This document shows positions 1-9,119 of a stretch of DNA of 64,000 bases, in pieces. The translations under genes and the position numbers were made by a program. Below the pieces are notes generated by a model that saw nothing but the letters and a program-made list of their open reading frames with translations, ran no database searches and was not told the origin of the DNA. The stretch is taken from assembly GCA_004557245.1 (NCBI GenBank), contig SFEL01000001.1, forward strand, positions 71,055 to 135,054. The letters run 5' to 3'. Every line of letters begins with the position of its first letter. Position 1 is the stretch's first letter. The stretch comes from Clostridiales bacterium (lineage in GTDB: Bacteria > Bacillota > Clostridia > Christensenellales > CAG-138).

Positions 1-678
1 GACTACCTGTTGACAACTAAATTGTTTTGCGGACTCTGTGAGCGCATGATGATAGGCGAAAGCGGGACGAGCCACACGGGAGATAAGCATTATTACTACA
101 AGTGTGCCGGAGCAAAGCGAAAGCTGGGCTGCAAGAAGAAATCCGTCAAGAAGGATTTCATTGAGCGGGCGGCAGTCATTCTGACCGTCAACAGAGTTTT
201 GCGAGACGAGGAAATCAGCCGCATTGCCGACAGCATCCTTGCCTTGCAAGCCGGCGAGGACACCACCATCCCGGCGCTGAAAAAACAGCTTGCCGACACG
301 GAGCGCGGAATAGAGAATATTCTGAACGCAATCCAGCAGGGAGTGCTGACCAGTTCCACAAAAGAACGTTTGGAGGCTCTGGAAAAGCAAAGGGACAACC
401 TGAAGATAGCCGTCCTGCAAGCGGAGCTTCAAAAGCCCAAGTACACCAAAGAACAGATTGTGAGCTGGATCGGGCAGTTCAAATACGGCGACGTAAACAG
501 CCGTGAGTACCAAAAACGTATCATAGATACCTTCGTCAACTCCCTATACCTGTTTGATGACAGGCTTGTCATTACCTACAACTTCAAAGGCGGCACGGAA
601 ACAATCACACTCAAGGATGTCGAGGCCGTCTATGGTTCGGATTTGAAAGCAATGTCTCCACCATTAAAAAACGCCTGA
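1..678 (+). CDS. Large serine recombinase, C-terminal part (truncated by window start)
   Basis: The reading frame is open from the first base, so this is the 3' end of a longer gene. The visible part begins in a zinc-ribbon module (LFCGLCERMM, then YYYKCAGAKRKLGC, four Cys), followed by a Glu/Lys-rich coiled-coil stretch and the short beta-rich tail ending FKGGTETITL. This order is typical of the C-terminal DNA-binding half of large serine recombinases (transposon/ICE integrases). The N-terminal catalytic resolvase domain lies outside the window. Its last codons overlap a sequence resembling a tRNA 3' end plus terminator (see findings), which suggests the gene abuts an attachment site. Confidence 0.85.
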   Translation, partial: DYLLTTKLFCGLCERMMIGESGTSHTGDKHYYYKCAGAKRKLGCKKKSVKKDFIERAAVILTVNRVLRDEEISRIADSILALQAGEDTTIPALKKQLADTERGIENILNAIQQGVLTSSTKERLEALEKQRDNLKIAVLQAELQKPKYTKEQIVSWIGQFKYGDVNSREYQKRIIDTFVNSLYLFDDRLVITYNFKGGTETITLKDVEAVYGSDLKAMSPPLKNA

Positions 679-700
679 ATCTCAGATGATTCGGGCGTTT
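669..700 (+). terminator. Rho-independent terminator after the recombinase
   Basis: The 13-bp arms AAACGCCTGAATC and GATTCGGGCGTTT (one G-T pair) enclose a 6-nt loop, followed by a T-rich run. The left arm overlaps the stop codon of the recombinase. Its sequence is closely related to the terminator after tRNA-Ala at 41798-41829. Confidence 0.75.
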
Positions 701-895
701 CCTTTTCTCGAAGTATCCACTCATGTACCCACTTATTTTATTAGGTGGGAAAAAACGTCCTCGACGGTCCGCGCCACGAACGGTCCACCTTAGATATTTT
801 TTCACCGGATTGTTTTGCTGTGCCTACGGCACACCGGCGTTCACCTCATACTCCCTCATATATTATTGCCTGACTGGAAAGATCATATATGGTTT

Positions 896-2563
896 TTATG
901 GCTTTGTGTTACCGGTGGGTGCCGCTCCCGGCCCTCGGGACTGGTCGTTGTTTGGTTTGAAGCCGCCTCCTCCTGAACCACCCATCGAACCCATATCAGA
1001 GAGCGTAATACTTGAAGCGTCGATCAATGCAGATGAATCCTCTGCTTGCCCGGATGTTGTCGCAGGAATGGTTCCATTTATTTGTCCTTCTACACTTTCT
1101 TCACGTAACAGGCAAAAAGCACGCAGAGTATCGACTCCGGCCTTAAATTCTTCGTACGAGTAAAATGCAGTTGGGTCTTTCTTAACATAGGGTGCAATCA
1201 TTTCTGCAGTAGCATCGATGATTTCAGCAAAATCCACCCTTTCAATAAATTCAGCAAAGTACTGATGATATAGCTGAGTGTATTCTTCGCTTTTAAAGAT
1301 CCAGTTCAGCATAGGCCTGTCGTCCGCGGAACCCGAGGATATGGGCGTATCGATTGGCGTATTGACCGTTTCGGTTGCATCAGAACCTTGGAAGGTACCA
1401 AAGGCGAGATTATAGTCCCAGGGAATCATGGAAAGCCGGCCATCTTCTTCATACAGGTAATAGTTATGAATTATCTGACCTGTATAGCTGTCACCGTTAC
1501 AGACAAAGTTATGTACCACAAAATAACGGATCACCTCATCTACATCCACCACATCTTCGATATTTTCGCCCTGGCTGAGTTGTTTCAGCGACTGGATAAG
1601 ACGCTGCTGGTCAGCAGTGGAAATGTCTGTTTTGGCGTTATCAAAAATGTTGGAATAGCTGTCCGGGTCATCGTCAATGTATTGCAGCTTTACATCCTCG
1701 CTGCCCATTCCACCCTTAGGCATGCCGTTCGTATTTTTGAGGTCGGAACGGTTTGCTGTATTTTCAGATAGGTCCATACCTTCGGGCATTTGTGAAGCGG
1801 GATTTTCTTCTGTCGCAGAAGCGGGATCAAAATTGCCCGGGAAGGTGCCATGGCTGCCGGACGCAGGGGATTCATCATCACCGGAGTCCATAAGGTCATC
1901 CATATTAAATTTAAAGTCCCTGCCATTTCCACGGCCTCCGCCAAAGCCCGTGCTGTCTGGTTTATACAGATTCCCGTAGTCGCTGCTATAATTTCGCTGC
2001 AGAAAGGATTCTTCTATCCCTTCAACGGCTAAATACAGTCCCCAATCCTCTCCGTTGACCGTAATATAGACATAACTGCACAGAGGCGCATCCACTCCAA
2101 AACCTGCCATAAGCCGGTATGTCAGATAATCCTTCATGCAGGTGCTGTCCTGAATCAGGTTATTAAGGCTCAGCTTATCCAGTCCATAGTAGCTTTTGGT
2201 ACTGTCATACTGGTCAAATTCGATCTTGAAGCTATATCTGTCGCTGTTCATTGATGAAACAGAACTCAGGGAAGTGTTGCCCTTGGCTCGAATCCCCACG
2301 TTTTTGTATGCTTCCCCGTCAACGACCACCGAGGCAACGGAGCATTCTTCACTTTCACAATTTTCAATAAAGGAATCCCAATCGTCCATTACAATATCAA
2401 TTGTATGGACAAGATTTTTATCAAAGAGTTTTTCCTCATATCCCATTGTTCTGGAAGCAGGCTGGATGCCAAGCGCTTCTCCATTCATACAAACGACGGT
2501 CAGGAGAAATGAAAGTACGACAGCGACAACGCAAATCCGATCCATATATTTGTGCGTTGACAT
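896..2563 (-). CDS. CotH-family protein (spore coat/secreted kinase-like)
   Basis: 555 aa. An N-terminal hydrophobic segment (about residues 10-28) suggests a signal peptide or membrane anchor. The CotH-kinase fold follows, with motifs RAKGNTS, GLYLAVEGIEESF and IPWDYNLAFG; the last matches the metal-binding Asp loop of CotH. The middle is a low-complexity Gly/Ser/Met/Asp-rich insert (about residues 205-300) and the C-terminus is Gly-rich. CotH of Bacillus phosphorylates spore coat proteins, but many clostridial homologues are extracellular and sit with VTC and DUF4956 genes, as here. The ATG is preceded by AGGAGG. It lies 11 nt downstream of DUF4956, so the two are probably cotranscribed. 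Confidence 0.85.
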   Translation of the reverse strand: MSTHKYMDRICVVAVVLSFLLTVVCMNGEALGIQPASRTMGYEEKLFDKNLVHTIDIVMDDWDSFIENCESEECSVASVVVDGEAYKNVGIRAKGNTSLSSVSSMNSDRYSFKIEFDQYDSTKSYYGLDKLSLNNLIQDSTCMKDYLTYRLMAGFGVDAPLCSYVYITVNGEDWGLYLAVEGIEESFLQRNYSSDYGNLYKPDSTGFGGGRGNGRDFKFNMDDLMDSGDDESPASGSHGTFPGNFDPASATEENPASQMPEGMDLSENTANRSDLKNTNGMPKGGMGSEDVKLQYIDDDPDSYSNIFDNAKTDISTADQQRLIQSLKQLSQGENIEDVVDVDEVIRYFVVHNFVCNGDSYTGQIIHNYYLYEEDGRLSMIPWDYNLAFGTFQGSDATETVNTPIDTPISSGSADDRPMLNWIFKSEEYTQLYHQYFAEFIERVDFAEIIDATAEMIAPYVKKDPTAFYSYEEFKAGVDTLRAFCLLREESVEGQINGTIPATTSGQAEDSSALIDASSITLSDMGSMGGSGGGGFKPNNDQSRGPGAAPTGNTKP

Positions 2564-2574
2564 TGCCGGCCTCC

Positions 2575-3246
2575 TTATCCCATGTATTCGCCGTTATAAC
2601 TTACAAGAACAGCGCTGGTCACTCCCGCAATTTCGGAAAGCGTATTGACAAAATCGGTGTTGTCATCTTTCAGCCGGATTTCCATATTCAGTTCAATTGA
2701 TCCCCGTTGGACAGACTTGCTCTTTACGACACAGCGCTGAACTTGGCCGGTCAGGAAATCCTTTACCTTCGTTTCGCTGTTATGATCCGCGCACTGCACC
2801 ACAATGATATACGGATTGCAGTGTGATTTCCGGTTGACAAATATCAGCAAAATAACGCCGATGATTACGCTTCCAATAACTGCCAGAGGGATCATTCCGG
2901 CGGCAAGGACAATTCCCACTGCAATTGACCAAAACAGGAAAGCAATATCCAGAGGCTCCTTAATGGCGGTGCGGAAACGGACGATAGACAGTGCGCCCAC
3001 CATGCCGAGGGACAGCACCACATTGCTGGTGACCGCCAAAATAATAACCGTGGTAATCATGGTCAGGGCGATCAGGGTAACGCCAAAGCTAGAAGAGTAC
3101 ATTACTCCCTGATAGGTCTTTTTATAGACGAGAAAGATGAAAAGGCCAAGGCCAAAAGCGAGTAATAGGGCGATGGCCATATCAAGAATACTCACACTGT
3201 TTATATTCTCCAGAAAGCTGGATTTAAAAATATCGTTGAAAGTCAT
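2575..3246 (-). CDS. DUF4956 membrane protein
   Basis: 223 aa with three to four hydrophobic segments in the first ~135 residues. The conserved stretch SLGMVGALSIVRFRTAIKEP is diagnostic of DUF4956. The C-terminal ~90 residues are soluble and resemble a small alpha/beta domain. Function is unknown. The family is repeatedly found beside VTC-type polyphosphate polymerase and CotH genes, and here it lies between them on the same strand. The start has AAGGAG upstream. A role in envelope polymer handling is inference from context only. Confidence 0.85.
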   Translation of the reverse strand: MTFNDIFKSSFLENINSVSILDMAIALLLAFGLGLFIFLVYKKTYQGVMYSSSFGVTLIALTMITTVIILAVTSNVVLSLGMVGALSIVRFRTAIKEPLDIAFLFWSIAVGIVLAAGMIPLAVIGSVIIGVILLIFVNRKSHCNPYIIVVQCADHNSETKVKDFLTGQVQRCVVKSKSVQRGSIELNMEIRLKDDNTDFVNTLSEIAGVTSAVLVSYNGEYMG

Positions 3247-3262
3247 GTGTTTTTACTCCTTT

Positions 3263-3934
3263 TTATCCGTAGATTCTGCAGGCTGCATATTTTGAAAAAG
3301 CACCGGCATGCCTGTTGCTCAGTTCAACCGCATCCCGGATAATTTCCGGCAGGAAGGCATCCCACTTCACTTCGAGAATAATGGGAGCATCACCTGCGGG
3401 AACAGTGATACAGTTTGGATTGAGAAAATCCGTGCAATACAATCCTGTGCGGATGTTGTAATCCAGTGTGACCCTCACATTTCCCGGCGAATAGATATAC
3501 GGCTCCCGTTCATAATCGACGATGGTTTTGGGGCGAAGCCCTTGTGAAAGCATCTTGGAATACAATTCCACAACTAAAGGGCGTCTGCTTTCGGACATCC
3601 ATGCCAGATCACCATTCACGATTGCCTGCGCCTCAGCAGCGCTGATCCGGACGCTTTGTTTACTTCCAAGGCCATTCAGCTTGCTTTTCTTTTCCAGATG
3701 AATGAGAGAAGCATCTCCATTGTAGTAGCGAATCCGGAATTTCTCTCGCTGATTCACTCCATCCAGCTTTTCCAGCAGAGCTTTGTCTGCAAGATTGTCA
3801 AAATAAAGGCTGCGGATCAGGTATTTCCCCTCTACCGCATGGGGATCCGGCCGTGCTGCCGCGCGTAAACGCTGCCTCACAGCGATCATATCGGAAGCGT
3901 TGATCTCGTACTTCCATTCATGGCGAAAATCCAT
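3263..3934 (-). CDS. VTC-domain polyphosphate polymerase-like protein
   Basis: 223 aa from the second ATG. I chose this start because GGAGG lies 11 nt upstream and the text from MDFRHEWKYEI onward matches the family; an upstream ATG at 3958 is the alternative. VTC-fold signatures are present: RSLYFDN, REKFRIRYYNG, HLEKKSKLNG, the Arg/Lys-rich tunnel residues and ILEVKWD. The VTC domain lines a tunnel that polymerises ATP gamma-phosphate into polyphosphate in yeast; bacterial stand-alone homologues are less characterised. First gene of the VTC-DUF4956-CotH set. Confidence 0.85.
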   Translation of the reverse strand: MDFRHEWKYEINASDMIAVRQRLRAAARPDPHAVEGKYLIRSLYFDNLADKALLEKLDGVNQREKFRIRYYNGDASLIHLEKKSKLNGLGSKQSVRISAAEAQAIVNGDLAWMSESRRPLVVELYSKMLSQGLRPKTIVDYEREPYIYSPGNVRVTLDYNIRTGLYCTDFLNPNCITVPAGDAPIILEVKWDAFLPEIIRDAVELSNRHAGAFSKYAACRIYG

Positions 3935-4008
3935 GTGTGCTGCCGCCTCCCATTGCAAAAACTTTATTCAGATTTTACAATTGCAACTTTAGAACAAGCT
4001 TAGATAAA

Positions 4009-4039
4009 TCCTCCGCAAATGCAAAACACTTGCGGAGGA
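4009..4039 (-). terminator. Possible terminator after the histidine kinase gene
   Basis: A 10-bp perfect inverted repeat (TCCTCCGCAA / TTGCGGAGGA) lies just downstream of the kinase stop codon on the minus strand, with a weak T-rich tail. The 11-nt loop and poor T run lower confidence. Confidence 0.5.
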
Positions 4040-4058
4040 CTGTAAACGTTTTGTGAAA

Positions 4059-5303
4059 TTATAGAAGCACTGAAAAAACGATCTCGGTTTCGTTATTCTC
4101 ATAGTAGGCAGATATTTTTCCCTTATGCGCGTCCACAATGGCTTTGGCAGCGGAAAGACCGATGCCATACCCGCCGGTTTCTTGTGTTCTGGCAGCATTT
4201 CCACGGTAAAAGCGTTCAAACAGCCTGTCCAGCTCAATATCAGACGCGCTGTCCAGCGTATTCTTTACTTGAAAACAGACCCCGCGCTCTTTTTTTTGCA
4301 GCAGAACAGATATGGTTCCATTCACCGGGGTATATCTCACAGCATTGTCCATCAAGATAGAGACAAGCTGCATCAGGCTCTCCCGGTTCGCCTTTACAAA
4401 GAGCTTTTCCTGCAGGTCGACCTGAACGGAGACCATTTTTGTTTTTGCCATTTCATAAAAAGTATCCAGTACTTCTTCCAACAGAAGGCTGAACGAAAAT
4501 TCGGTCATCGGGAGAACAACGTCATCTTCGTCCATTTTGGAAAGGGTCAGCAAATTCTGCATCAATCCGGTCAGCCGAACGGTCTGCGCCCGAATGTTCC
4601 GGCTCCATTTGTTTTCGCCGTTGTGAAGTTCCATGGCATCTGTATTTGCCATAATAATTGCCAGCGGCGTTTTGATCTCATGTCCTGCATTGGTTACAAA
4701 CTGCTTCTGCTTTTCCATATTTTCCGCAATCGGCCGAATCGCCCGTTTGGATAGCAAAAACACCAAAAGCAGCATAAGCAGCCAGCAGAATACCCCGCCG
4801 CCGCAGGAGGCCAAAAGCAAATTCAGTCTGTTGCCCCGCTGAACCGAGGTGTCCAGAAATACGGCAAAACTGCCTTTATCTCCGGGCAGATTTTGAAGCC
4901 GGTATTCAAATTGATCGTATCGTCCGGAAGATATTGCCTTTGAATAGACTTCTTGCGCAATTTCCTCGGCATCTTCTTCTGACACGGCGTAAATGTGCTT
5001 TGTATCTGCAAACAGAATCTCTCCCTCGTTACTAAAAAAGACAGTAAAATATCTGGATCCCAGCATATCATCCGGCCGCGGGGCATTTGGAACCGGCCTT
5101 TTTGCAGGGCCCTTTTGAAAATCGGAGATACCGGGAGGATCATATGAGCCCAGATTGTCCACCAACGCTTCCAAAATATGATCTATTTGCCGCTGGGTTG
5201 TCACGTGGTTTACAACATTTATAACGCCTAACAAAACAGCGAGCAAAAGGGAGATTGCCACCATGGCGGTAACGATGAATCTTTTTTGAAGGGATTTTAT
5301 CAT
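4059..5303 (-). CDS. Sensor histidine kinase
   Basis: 414 aa. TM1 is at about residues 9-31. An extracytoplasmic sensor region of about 130 residues follows, then TM2 (about 165-185) and the cytoplasmic kinase. The H-box is NAGHEIKTPLAI (phospho-accepting His). The N-box is MDNAVRYTP and the G-box GGYGIGLSAAKAIV. The start codon overlaps the stop of the response regulator (ATGA at 5300-5303), so the ATG at 5303 is preferred over an upstream one. It forms a two-component system with the preceding gene. Proximity to the VTC-DUF4956-CotH genes suggests, but does not prove, that it controls them. Confidence 0.93.
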   Translation of the reverse strand: MIKSLQKRFIVTAMVAISLLLAVLLGVINVVNHVTTQRQIDHILEALVDNLGSYDPPGISDFQKGPAKRPVPNAPRPDDMLGSRYFTVFFSNEGEILFADTKHIYAVSEEDAEEIAQEVYSKAISSGRYDQFEYRLQNLPGDKGSFAVFLDTSVQRGNRLNLLLASCGGGVFCWLLMLLLVFLLSKRAIRPIAENMEKQKQFVTNAGHEIKTPLAIIMANTDAMELHNGENKWSRNIRAQTVRLTGLMQNLLTLSKMDEDDVVLPMTEFSFSLLLEEVLDTFYEMAKTKMVSVQVDLQEKLFVKANRESLMQLVSILMDNAVRYTPVNGTISVLLQKKERGVCFQVKNTLDSASDIELDRLFERFYRGNAARTQETGGYGIGLSAAKAIVDAHKGKISAYYENNETEIVFSVLL

Positions 5304-5974
5304 TTCTTCGTCTCCAATGTGTATCCAACACCCCGTTTGGCGCAAATCTCAGTTTTTGAACCCAGCAGCAGCAATTTCTTTCTCAGATAGGAAATATACA
5401 CCCATACAATCCCCAGCTCTGCTTTTGTATCATATCCCCACACTTTTATGAGTAAGTCTTCAGTAGAGAGGTACATTCCCTGGTTGAGCAGAAGGGTTTC
5501 CATTAGCAGATATTCCAGTTTTGGAAGCATTACCGAGCGTTCCCCACAACTGAGCTGATAGTTATTCGGATTGAGCGTGATGTCTTCGTAGGACAAAATA
5601 TCAGGAACATAGGTATCCCGTCTGCGCAGCATGGCTTTTACCCGAGCCAAAAGCTCTCCCATATGAAACGGCTTGGGTAAGTAATCATCTGCCCCTAAAT
5701 CCAGGCCCTGAATGCGATCTTCTATCTCGGACTTCGCAGTCAGAAAAAGTACCGGTGTTTTGCAGCCTTCTTTCCGCAGGATTTTCAGCACTTCAAATCC
5801 ATTCATCTTTGGCATCATAATGTCCAGAATGATGCCGTCGTACTGCTCCATGCGCGCGTAGTCCAGAGCATCTTTTCCGTTATAAACGGCATCCACCTGA
5901 TAGTTGTGGTAGGTCAGAATATCTACAACGGCTTCCGACATGCTTATTTCATCTTCGGCGAGTAATAGCTTCAT
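5300..5974 (-). CDS. OmpR/PhoB-family response regulator
   Basis: 224 aa. The N-terminal receiver domain has acidic pair EDE, phospho-Asp in LDIMMP and Lys in YLPKPF. The C-terminal winged-helix DNA-binding domain ends YLRKKL and RGVGYTLE. The ATG at 5974 has AGAGGTG five nt upstream and is preferred to an in-frame GTG at 5989. Translationally coupled to the kinase through a 4-nt overlap. Divergent from the DUF421 gene at 6228. Confidence 0.93.
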   Translation of the reverse strand: MKLLLAEDEISMSEAVVDILTYHNYQVDAVYNGKDALDYARMEQYDGIILDIMMPKMNGFEVLKILRKEGCKTPVLFLTAKSEIEDRIQGLDLGADDYLPKPFHMGELLARVKAMLRRRDTYVPDILSYEDITLNPNNYQLSCGERSVMLPKLEYLLMETLLLNQGMYLSTEDLLIKVWGYDTKAELGIVWVYISYLRKKLLLLGSKTEICAKRGVGYTLETKK

Positions 5975-6227
5975 GTTTTCACCTCTCACAACATATTATT
6001 GCAGATAACTTAGAAATAGATTAGAAAAGAGGGCCTAAAGAATCACAATGAAATCTTCGTAACGTTTTTAGTCACCACAGTTCAATAAATACCTACGATA
6101 GCTGATACTATATTATACGATACGGCCACAGATGCTGCGGTAAACAGCATTTTTGCGTTTGCTTACTCTGTTCGTGTATGCTTGCCGCAAATTTGGCCAG
6201 TATATAGAGAGAAAGGGGGATTGGCGT

Positions 6228-6914
6228 ATGAACTTTCTGATTCTTTGCCTGACTGCCCTGGGGTCATTCGGGGCATTATTTTTGATAGCCAAGTTCATTG
6301 GACACAAGCAAATTGCTCAGTTGGATTTTTTTGATTACATTACGGGAATAACCATTGGTTCCATTGCGGCTGAAATGGCCACAGAGTTAGAGGAACCATG
6401 GAAACCGCTTACCGCCATGGTAATATACGGAGGCGCAACTCTGCTGCTGAGTATAATTTCCAACAAATTTCCAAGAACGCGCAAATACCTGAACGGTACC
6501 CCCACCATTCTCATGGATCACGGCAAATTATATCATGAAAATCTGAAAAAGGCCAAGCTGGATCTGAGCGAGTTCATGGTTATGTGCAGGCAGCAAGGGT
6601 ACTTTGACTTGACGAACATTCAAACTGCTGTTTTTGAATACAACGGAAAACTTACGATTCTCCCGGTAAGCAGCCAGCGTCCTGCCACACCCAACGACAT
6701 GAATCTGGCTCCAGAACAGGAGCTGTTGTTTACGGAGTTAATCATGGATGGCCGCATTCTGGAGGATAATCTGAAACGCATGGGGTTGGATTTGACCTGG
6801 CTGGATAAGCAGCTAAAGCAGCGCCATGTTTACTCCCCGCAGGATGTTTTTCTGGCGGTTTGTGATCGGAATCTGAAGTTTGTTCTTTATGAGAAAACTT
6901 CCACAAAAAAATGA
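6228..6914 (+). CDS. DUF421 (YetF-type) membrane protein
   Basis: 228 aa. N-terminal membrane segments at about residues 2-20, 37-55 and 63-80 are followed by a soluble YetF-like domain. The motif IGHKQIAQLDFFDYI and the later AVFEYNGKLTILP are characteristic of DUF421/YetF. Bacillus YetF-type proteins occur in the spore membrane, but the function here is unknown. The start at 6228 follows GAAAGGGGG; the longer frame upstream lacks an SD. A second, divergent paralogue lies at 27328. Confidence 0.87.
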   Translation: MNFLILCLTALGSFGALFLIAKFIGHKQIAQLDFFDYITGITIGSIAAEMATELEEPWKPLTAMVIYGGATLLLSIISNKFPRTRKYLNGTPTILMDHGKLYHENLKKAKLDLSEFMVMCRQQGYFDLTNIQTAVFEYNGKLTILPVSSQRPATPNDMNLAPEQELLFTELIMDGRILEDNLKRMGLDLTWLDKQLKQRHVYSPQDVFLAVCDRNLKFVLYEKTSTKK

Positions 6915-7078
6915 TATGCGGACTTTCGAACCGCGACTGAAATGACAGCAAGTATAGGTATTCCAGTCGTACATTCATATAGCGGCAGCATGGCAGTCAT
7001 TCCATAGCCATGCTGCCGTGTTTTTATTATTCATTACAACATCGGTAATCATGAAGAACCTTTATGCTATGGAAGATT

Positions 7079-7951
7079 TTAAGGCTGGCCTTCGCCGATT
7101 TTGCGGAATTCATCTTCCATATACTGCTTAAACAGCGCAAGGCTGGGCTTTGAAAGGTTGTGCATGTTCCAGAACATGTGCACGGTGCGGTAAATTGGGG
7201 ATTCGAAGGGGATTATAACGCCCGCATCCTTAAAAAGCGTAACCCAGGAAAAGCGGGGGATGAGCGCTATGCCCATGCCAAGGTCGAAGTACTGACGAAT
7301 GCAGTAAAGGTCGTTGCTGACTATGGATACGTTGGGTATGAAGCCGGCATCCTTTGCAACTGCCTGAAATATTTGAAACATCTGGTTGCTGGTGCTGGAT
7401 ATTATGAATTTCTCGTTCTTTATGTCGTCGATGGCTACCTTGCTGTTATTTGCAAGGCGGTGGCCGAAGGGCACCACAATGCGTATCTCTTCCCTGAGAA
7501 GGCTTATGCTGCTGTCATATTGGGATACTCTGTCCGGGCCGCCAATGCAAAGATCGAAGGGGCCGGGATCCGCCCAGTTGTTATATATGGAAAAGTTTAC
7601 GCCGGGATAATCCTTTGAAAAGCGGTCAATACAGTGGATGCAGGTGTTTCTGTGGTACATTACCGAAAGGCGCAGATCACCCGAAAGAGAGTTTTTCTTG
7701 GATTCCATTTCTCTTATCCCGTAGTCCAGATGCTCCAGAGCTTTTTCAACCTCAGGCATAAAAAGCTGGCCGGCCTTGGTGAGACTCAGATGGTTCTTGC
7801 TCCTGTCAAACAGCTTTACCCCCAGCTCAGATTCCAGGCTTGATATGGTTTTGGACATTGCGGGCTGAGGAATGCCATGTATTTTTGCAGCCTGCGAAAT
7901 ATTTAGCATTTTCCCTACAGTATAAAAATATCTTAACCGCATAAGTTCCAT
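7079..7951 (-). CDS. LysR-family transcriptional regulator
   Basis: 290 aa from MELMRLRYFYTVG. The N-terminal winged helix-turn-helix (residues 1-60; ISQAAKIHGIPQPAMSKTISSLE) and LysR substrate-binding domain (about 90-280) are both recognisable. The start follows GAAGGGCGG; an upstream extension would encode an improbable Ile-rich peptide. It is divergent from the AEC carrier at 8156 with a 204-bp AT-rich gap, the classic arrangement for a LysR regulator controlling the neighbouring transport/catabolic genes and itself. The effector is unknown; malate or a related hydroxy acid fits the context. Confidence 0.93.
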   Translation of the reverse strand: MELMRLRYFYTVGKMLNISQAAKIHGIPQPAMSKTISSLESELGVKLFDRSKNHLSLTKAGQLFMPEVEKALEHLDYGIREMESKKNSLSGDLRLSVMYHRNTCIHCIDRFSKDYPGVNFSIYNNWADPGPFDLCIGGPDRVSQYDSSISLLREEIRIVVPFGHRLANNSKVAIDDIKNEKFIISSTSNQMFQIFQAVAKDAGFIPNVSIVSNDLYCIRQYFDLGMGIALIPRFSWVTLFKDAGVIIPFESPIYRTVHMFWNMHNLSKPSLALFKQYMEDEFRKIGEGQP

Positions 7952-8155
7952 TTTAAAAAAACCGCCCTTCACTAAAATATATATTATAATATATATATTA
8001 CATATAAAAATATGTATTTTCAATATTCTTTTTGTTGTGTTAAAGTAATACCAACTTAGATGTATCAATATAAGATTTGGTTGAATAATAGACTATGCAA
8101 AAAGTAAATTTGAGCGAAGCGGTTAGCGTAACCCGAAAATATTAGGAGCGGTACC
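7952..8155. promoter_or_regulatory. Divergent LysR/AEC control region
   Basis: This AT-rich intergenic region carries a long AT inverted repeat at about 7977-8000 (arms built of ATATAT). It lies between two divergent starts and is the expected place for the LysR operator and both promoters. No specific T-N11-A box can be assigned with certainty. Confidence 0.45.
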
Positions 8156-9094
8156 TTGGAAAGCCTTATTATATCCTTTAATGCAATAGTACCGATGTTT
8201 TTGATAATAGCCATTGGCTATACCTTCAAAAGCATAGGATGGATAACTCCGGCGGAGGTAAAGCGCTTTAACAAGATAGTATTTCATACCTTCATGCCGG
8301 CGATGCTGTTTAGAAGCATATACAATTCAGATCTGTCCAAGCTCATGAATCCGGGTTATCTGATATTTGTGCTGGTTTCAGTGATGATAACCTTTGTCAT
8401 AGCTGTGCTGGCTGTGCTTCCGCTGGAAAAGGACGGGGCGAAGCGTGGGGCCATGATACACGCGGCGTACCGTAGCAACTATATACTGCTGGGAACCCCG
8501 ATTGTGGCTGCGCTCACATCCGACGGAGACACCGGCATGGCCGCCGTAGTAGCCAGCATAACTATACCTCTTTATACCATACTTGCGGTGATAATGCTGG
8601 AATACTTCAGAAGCGGGAAGCTTCGCCTTAACGGAATGCTGAAGAGCCTTGCAAAAAACCCGCTTATAATAGCTTCCATAGCGGGAATAATAGTGAAAAT
8701 CGCAGGGATACAGCTTCCCGGCGTATTGGAATCAGTAGTATCCAAGCTGAATTCTGCGGCGTCACCTGCGGCGCTGCTGCTGTTGGGCGCAAGTTTCGAC
8801 TGGAAGCAGGTGGCCAGCGAAAGGCGGAACATAGCCATATCCACAGTCCTGCGCCTCGTGATATTTCCGGCGGTGATGCTTACCGCCGGGGCAATTATTG
8901 GCTACAGGGGAGTGGAGTTTGTGACACTGATACCCCTTTTTGCGTCTCCTACTGCTGTAAATACCTTTAATATGGATCAGGAAATGGGGGCGGATCTGAA
9001 CATAGCAAGCGGAGCCATAGCCATATCAACGGCATTGTCTTTCGTTACGCTGTTTATATGGATAAGCCTTTTTAAGCACCTTGGAATGTTCTGA
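8156..9094 (+). CDS. AEC-family (auxin efflux/malate permease-type) transporter
   Basis: 312 aa starting at TTG, supported by TAGGAG nine nt upstream and no closer ATG. About ten hydrophobic helices; the N-terminus AIVPMFLIIAIGYTFKSIGW and the C-terminal SPTAVNTFNMDQEMG segment are typical of the AEC family (Mem_trans). Bacterial members include malate permeases and other dicarboxylate or hydroxy-acid carriers. Its partners are a divergent LysR gene and, 4 kb on, a LarA-malic enzyme reading frame. I infer a carboxylate/hydroxy-acid substrate, with malate the best guess. Confidence 0.88.
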   Translation: MESLIISFNAIVPMFLIIAIGYTFKSIGWITPAEVKRFNKIVFHTFMPAMLFRSIYNSDLSKLMNPGYLIFVLVSVMITFVIAVLAVLPLEKDGAKRGAMIHAAYRSNYILLGTPIVAALTSDGDTGMAAVVASITIPLYTILAVIMLEYFRSGKLRLNGMLKSLAKNPLIIASIAGIIVKIAGIQLPGVLESVVSKLNSAASPAALLLLGASFDWKQVASERRNIAISTVLRLVIFPAVMLTAGAIIGYRGVEFVTLIPLFASPTAVNTFNMDQEMGADLNIASGAIAISTALSFVTLFIWISLFKHLGMF

Positions 9095-9119
9095 TGGGAA
9101 ACTATAGGGAGGACATGGC

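Noticed and set aside
723..1163. Plus-strand frame opposite the CotH gene
   Set aside because: It is antisense to a well-supported gene, has no SD and no family features.
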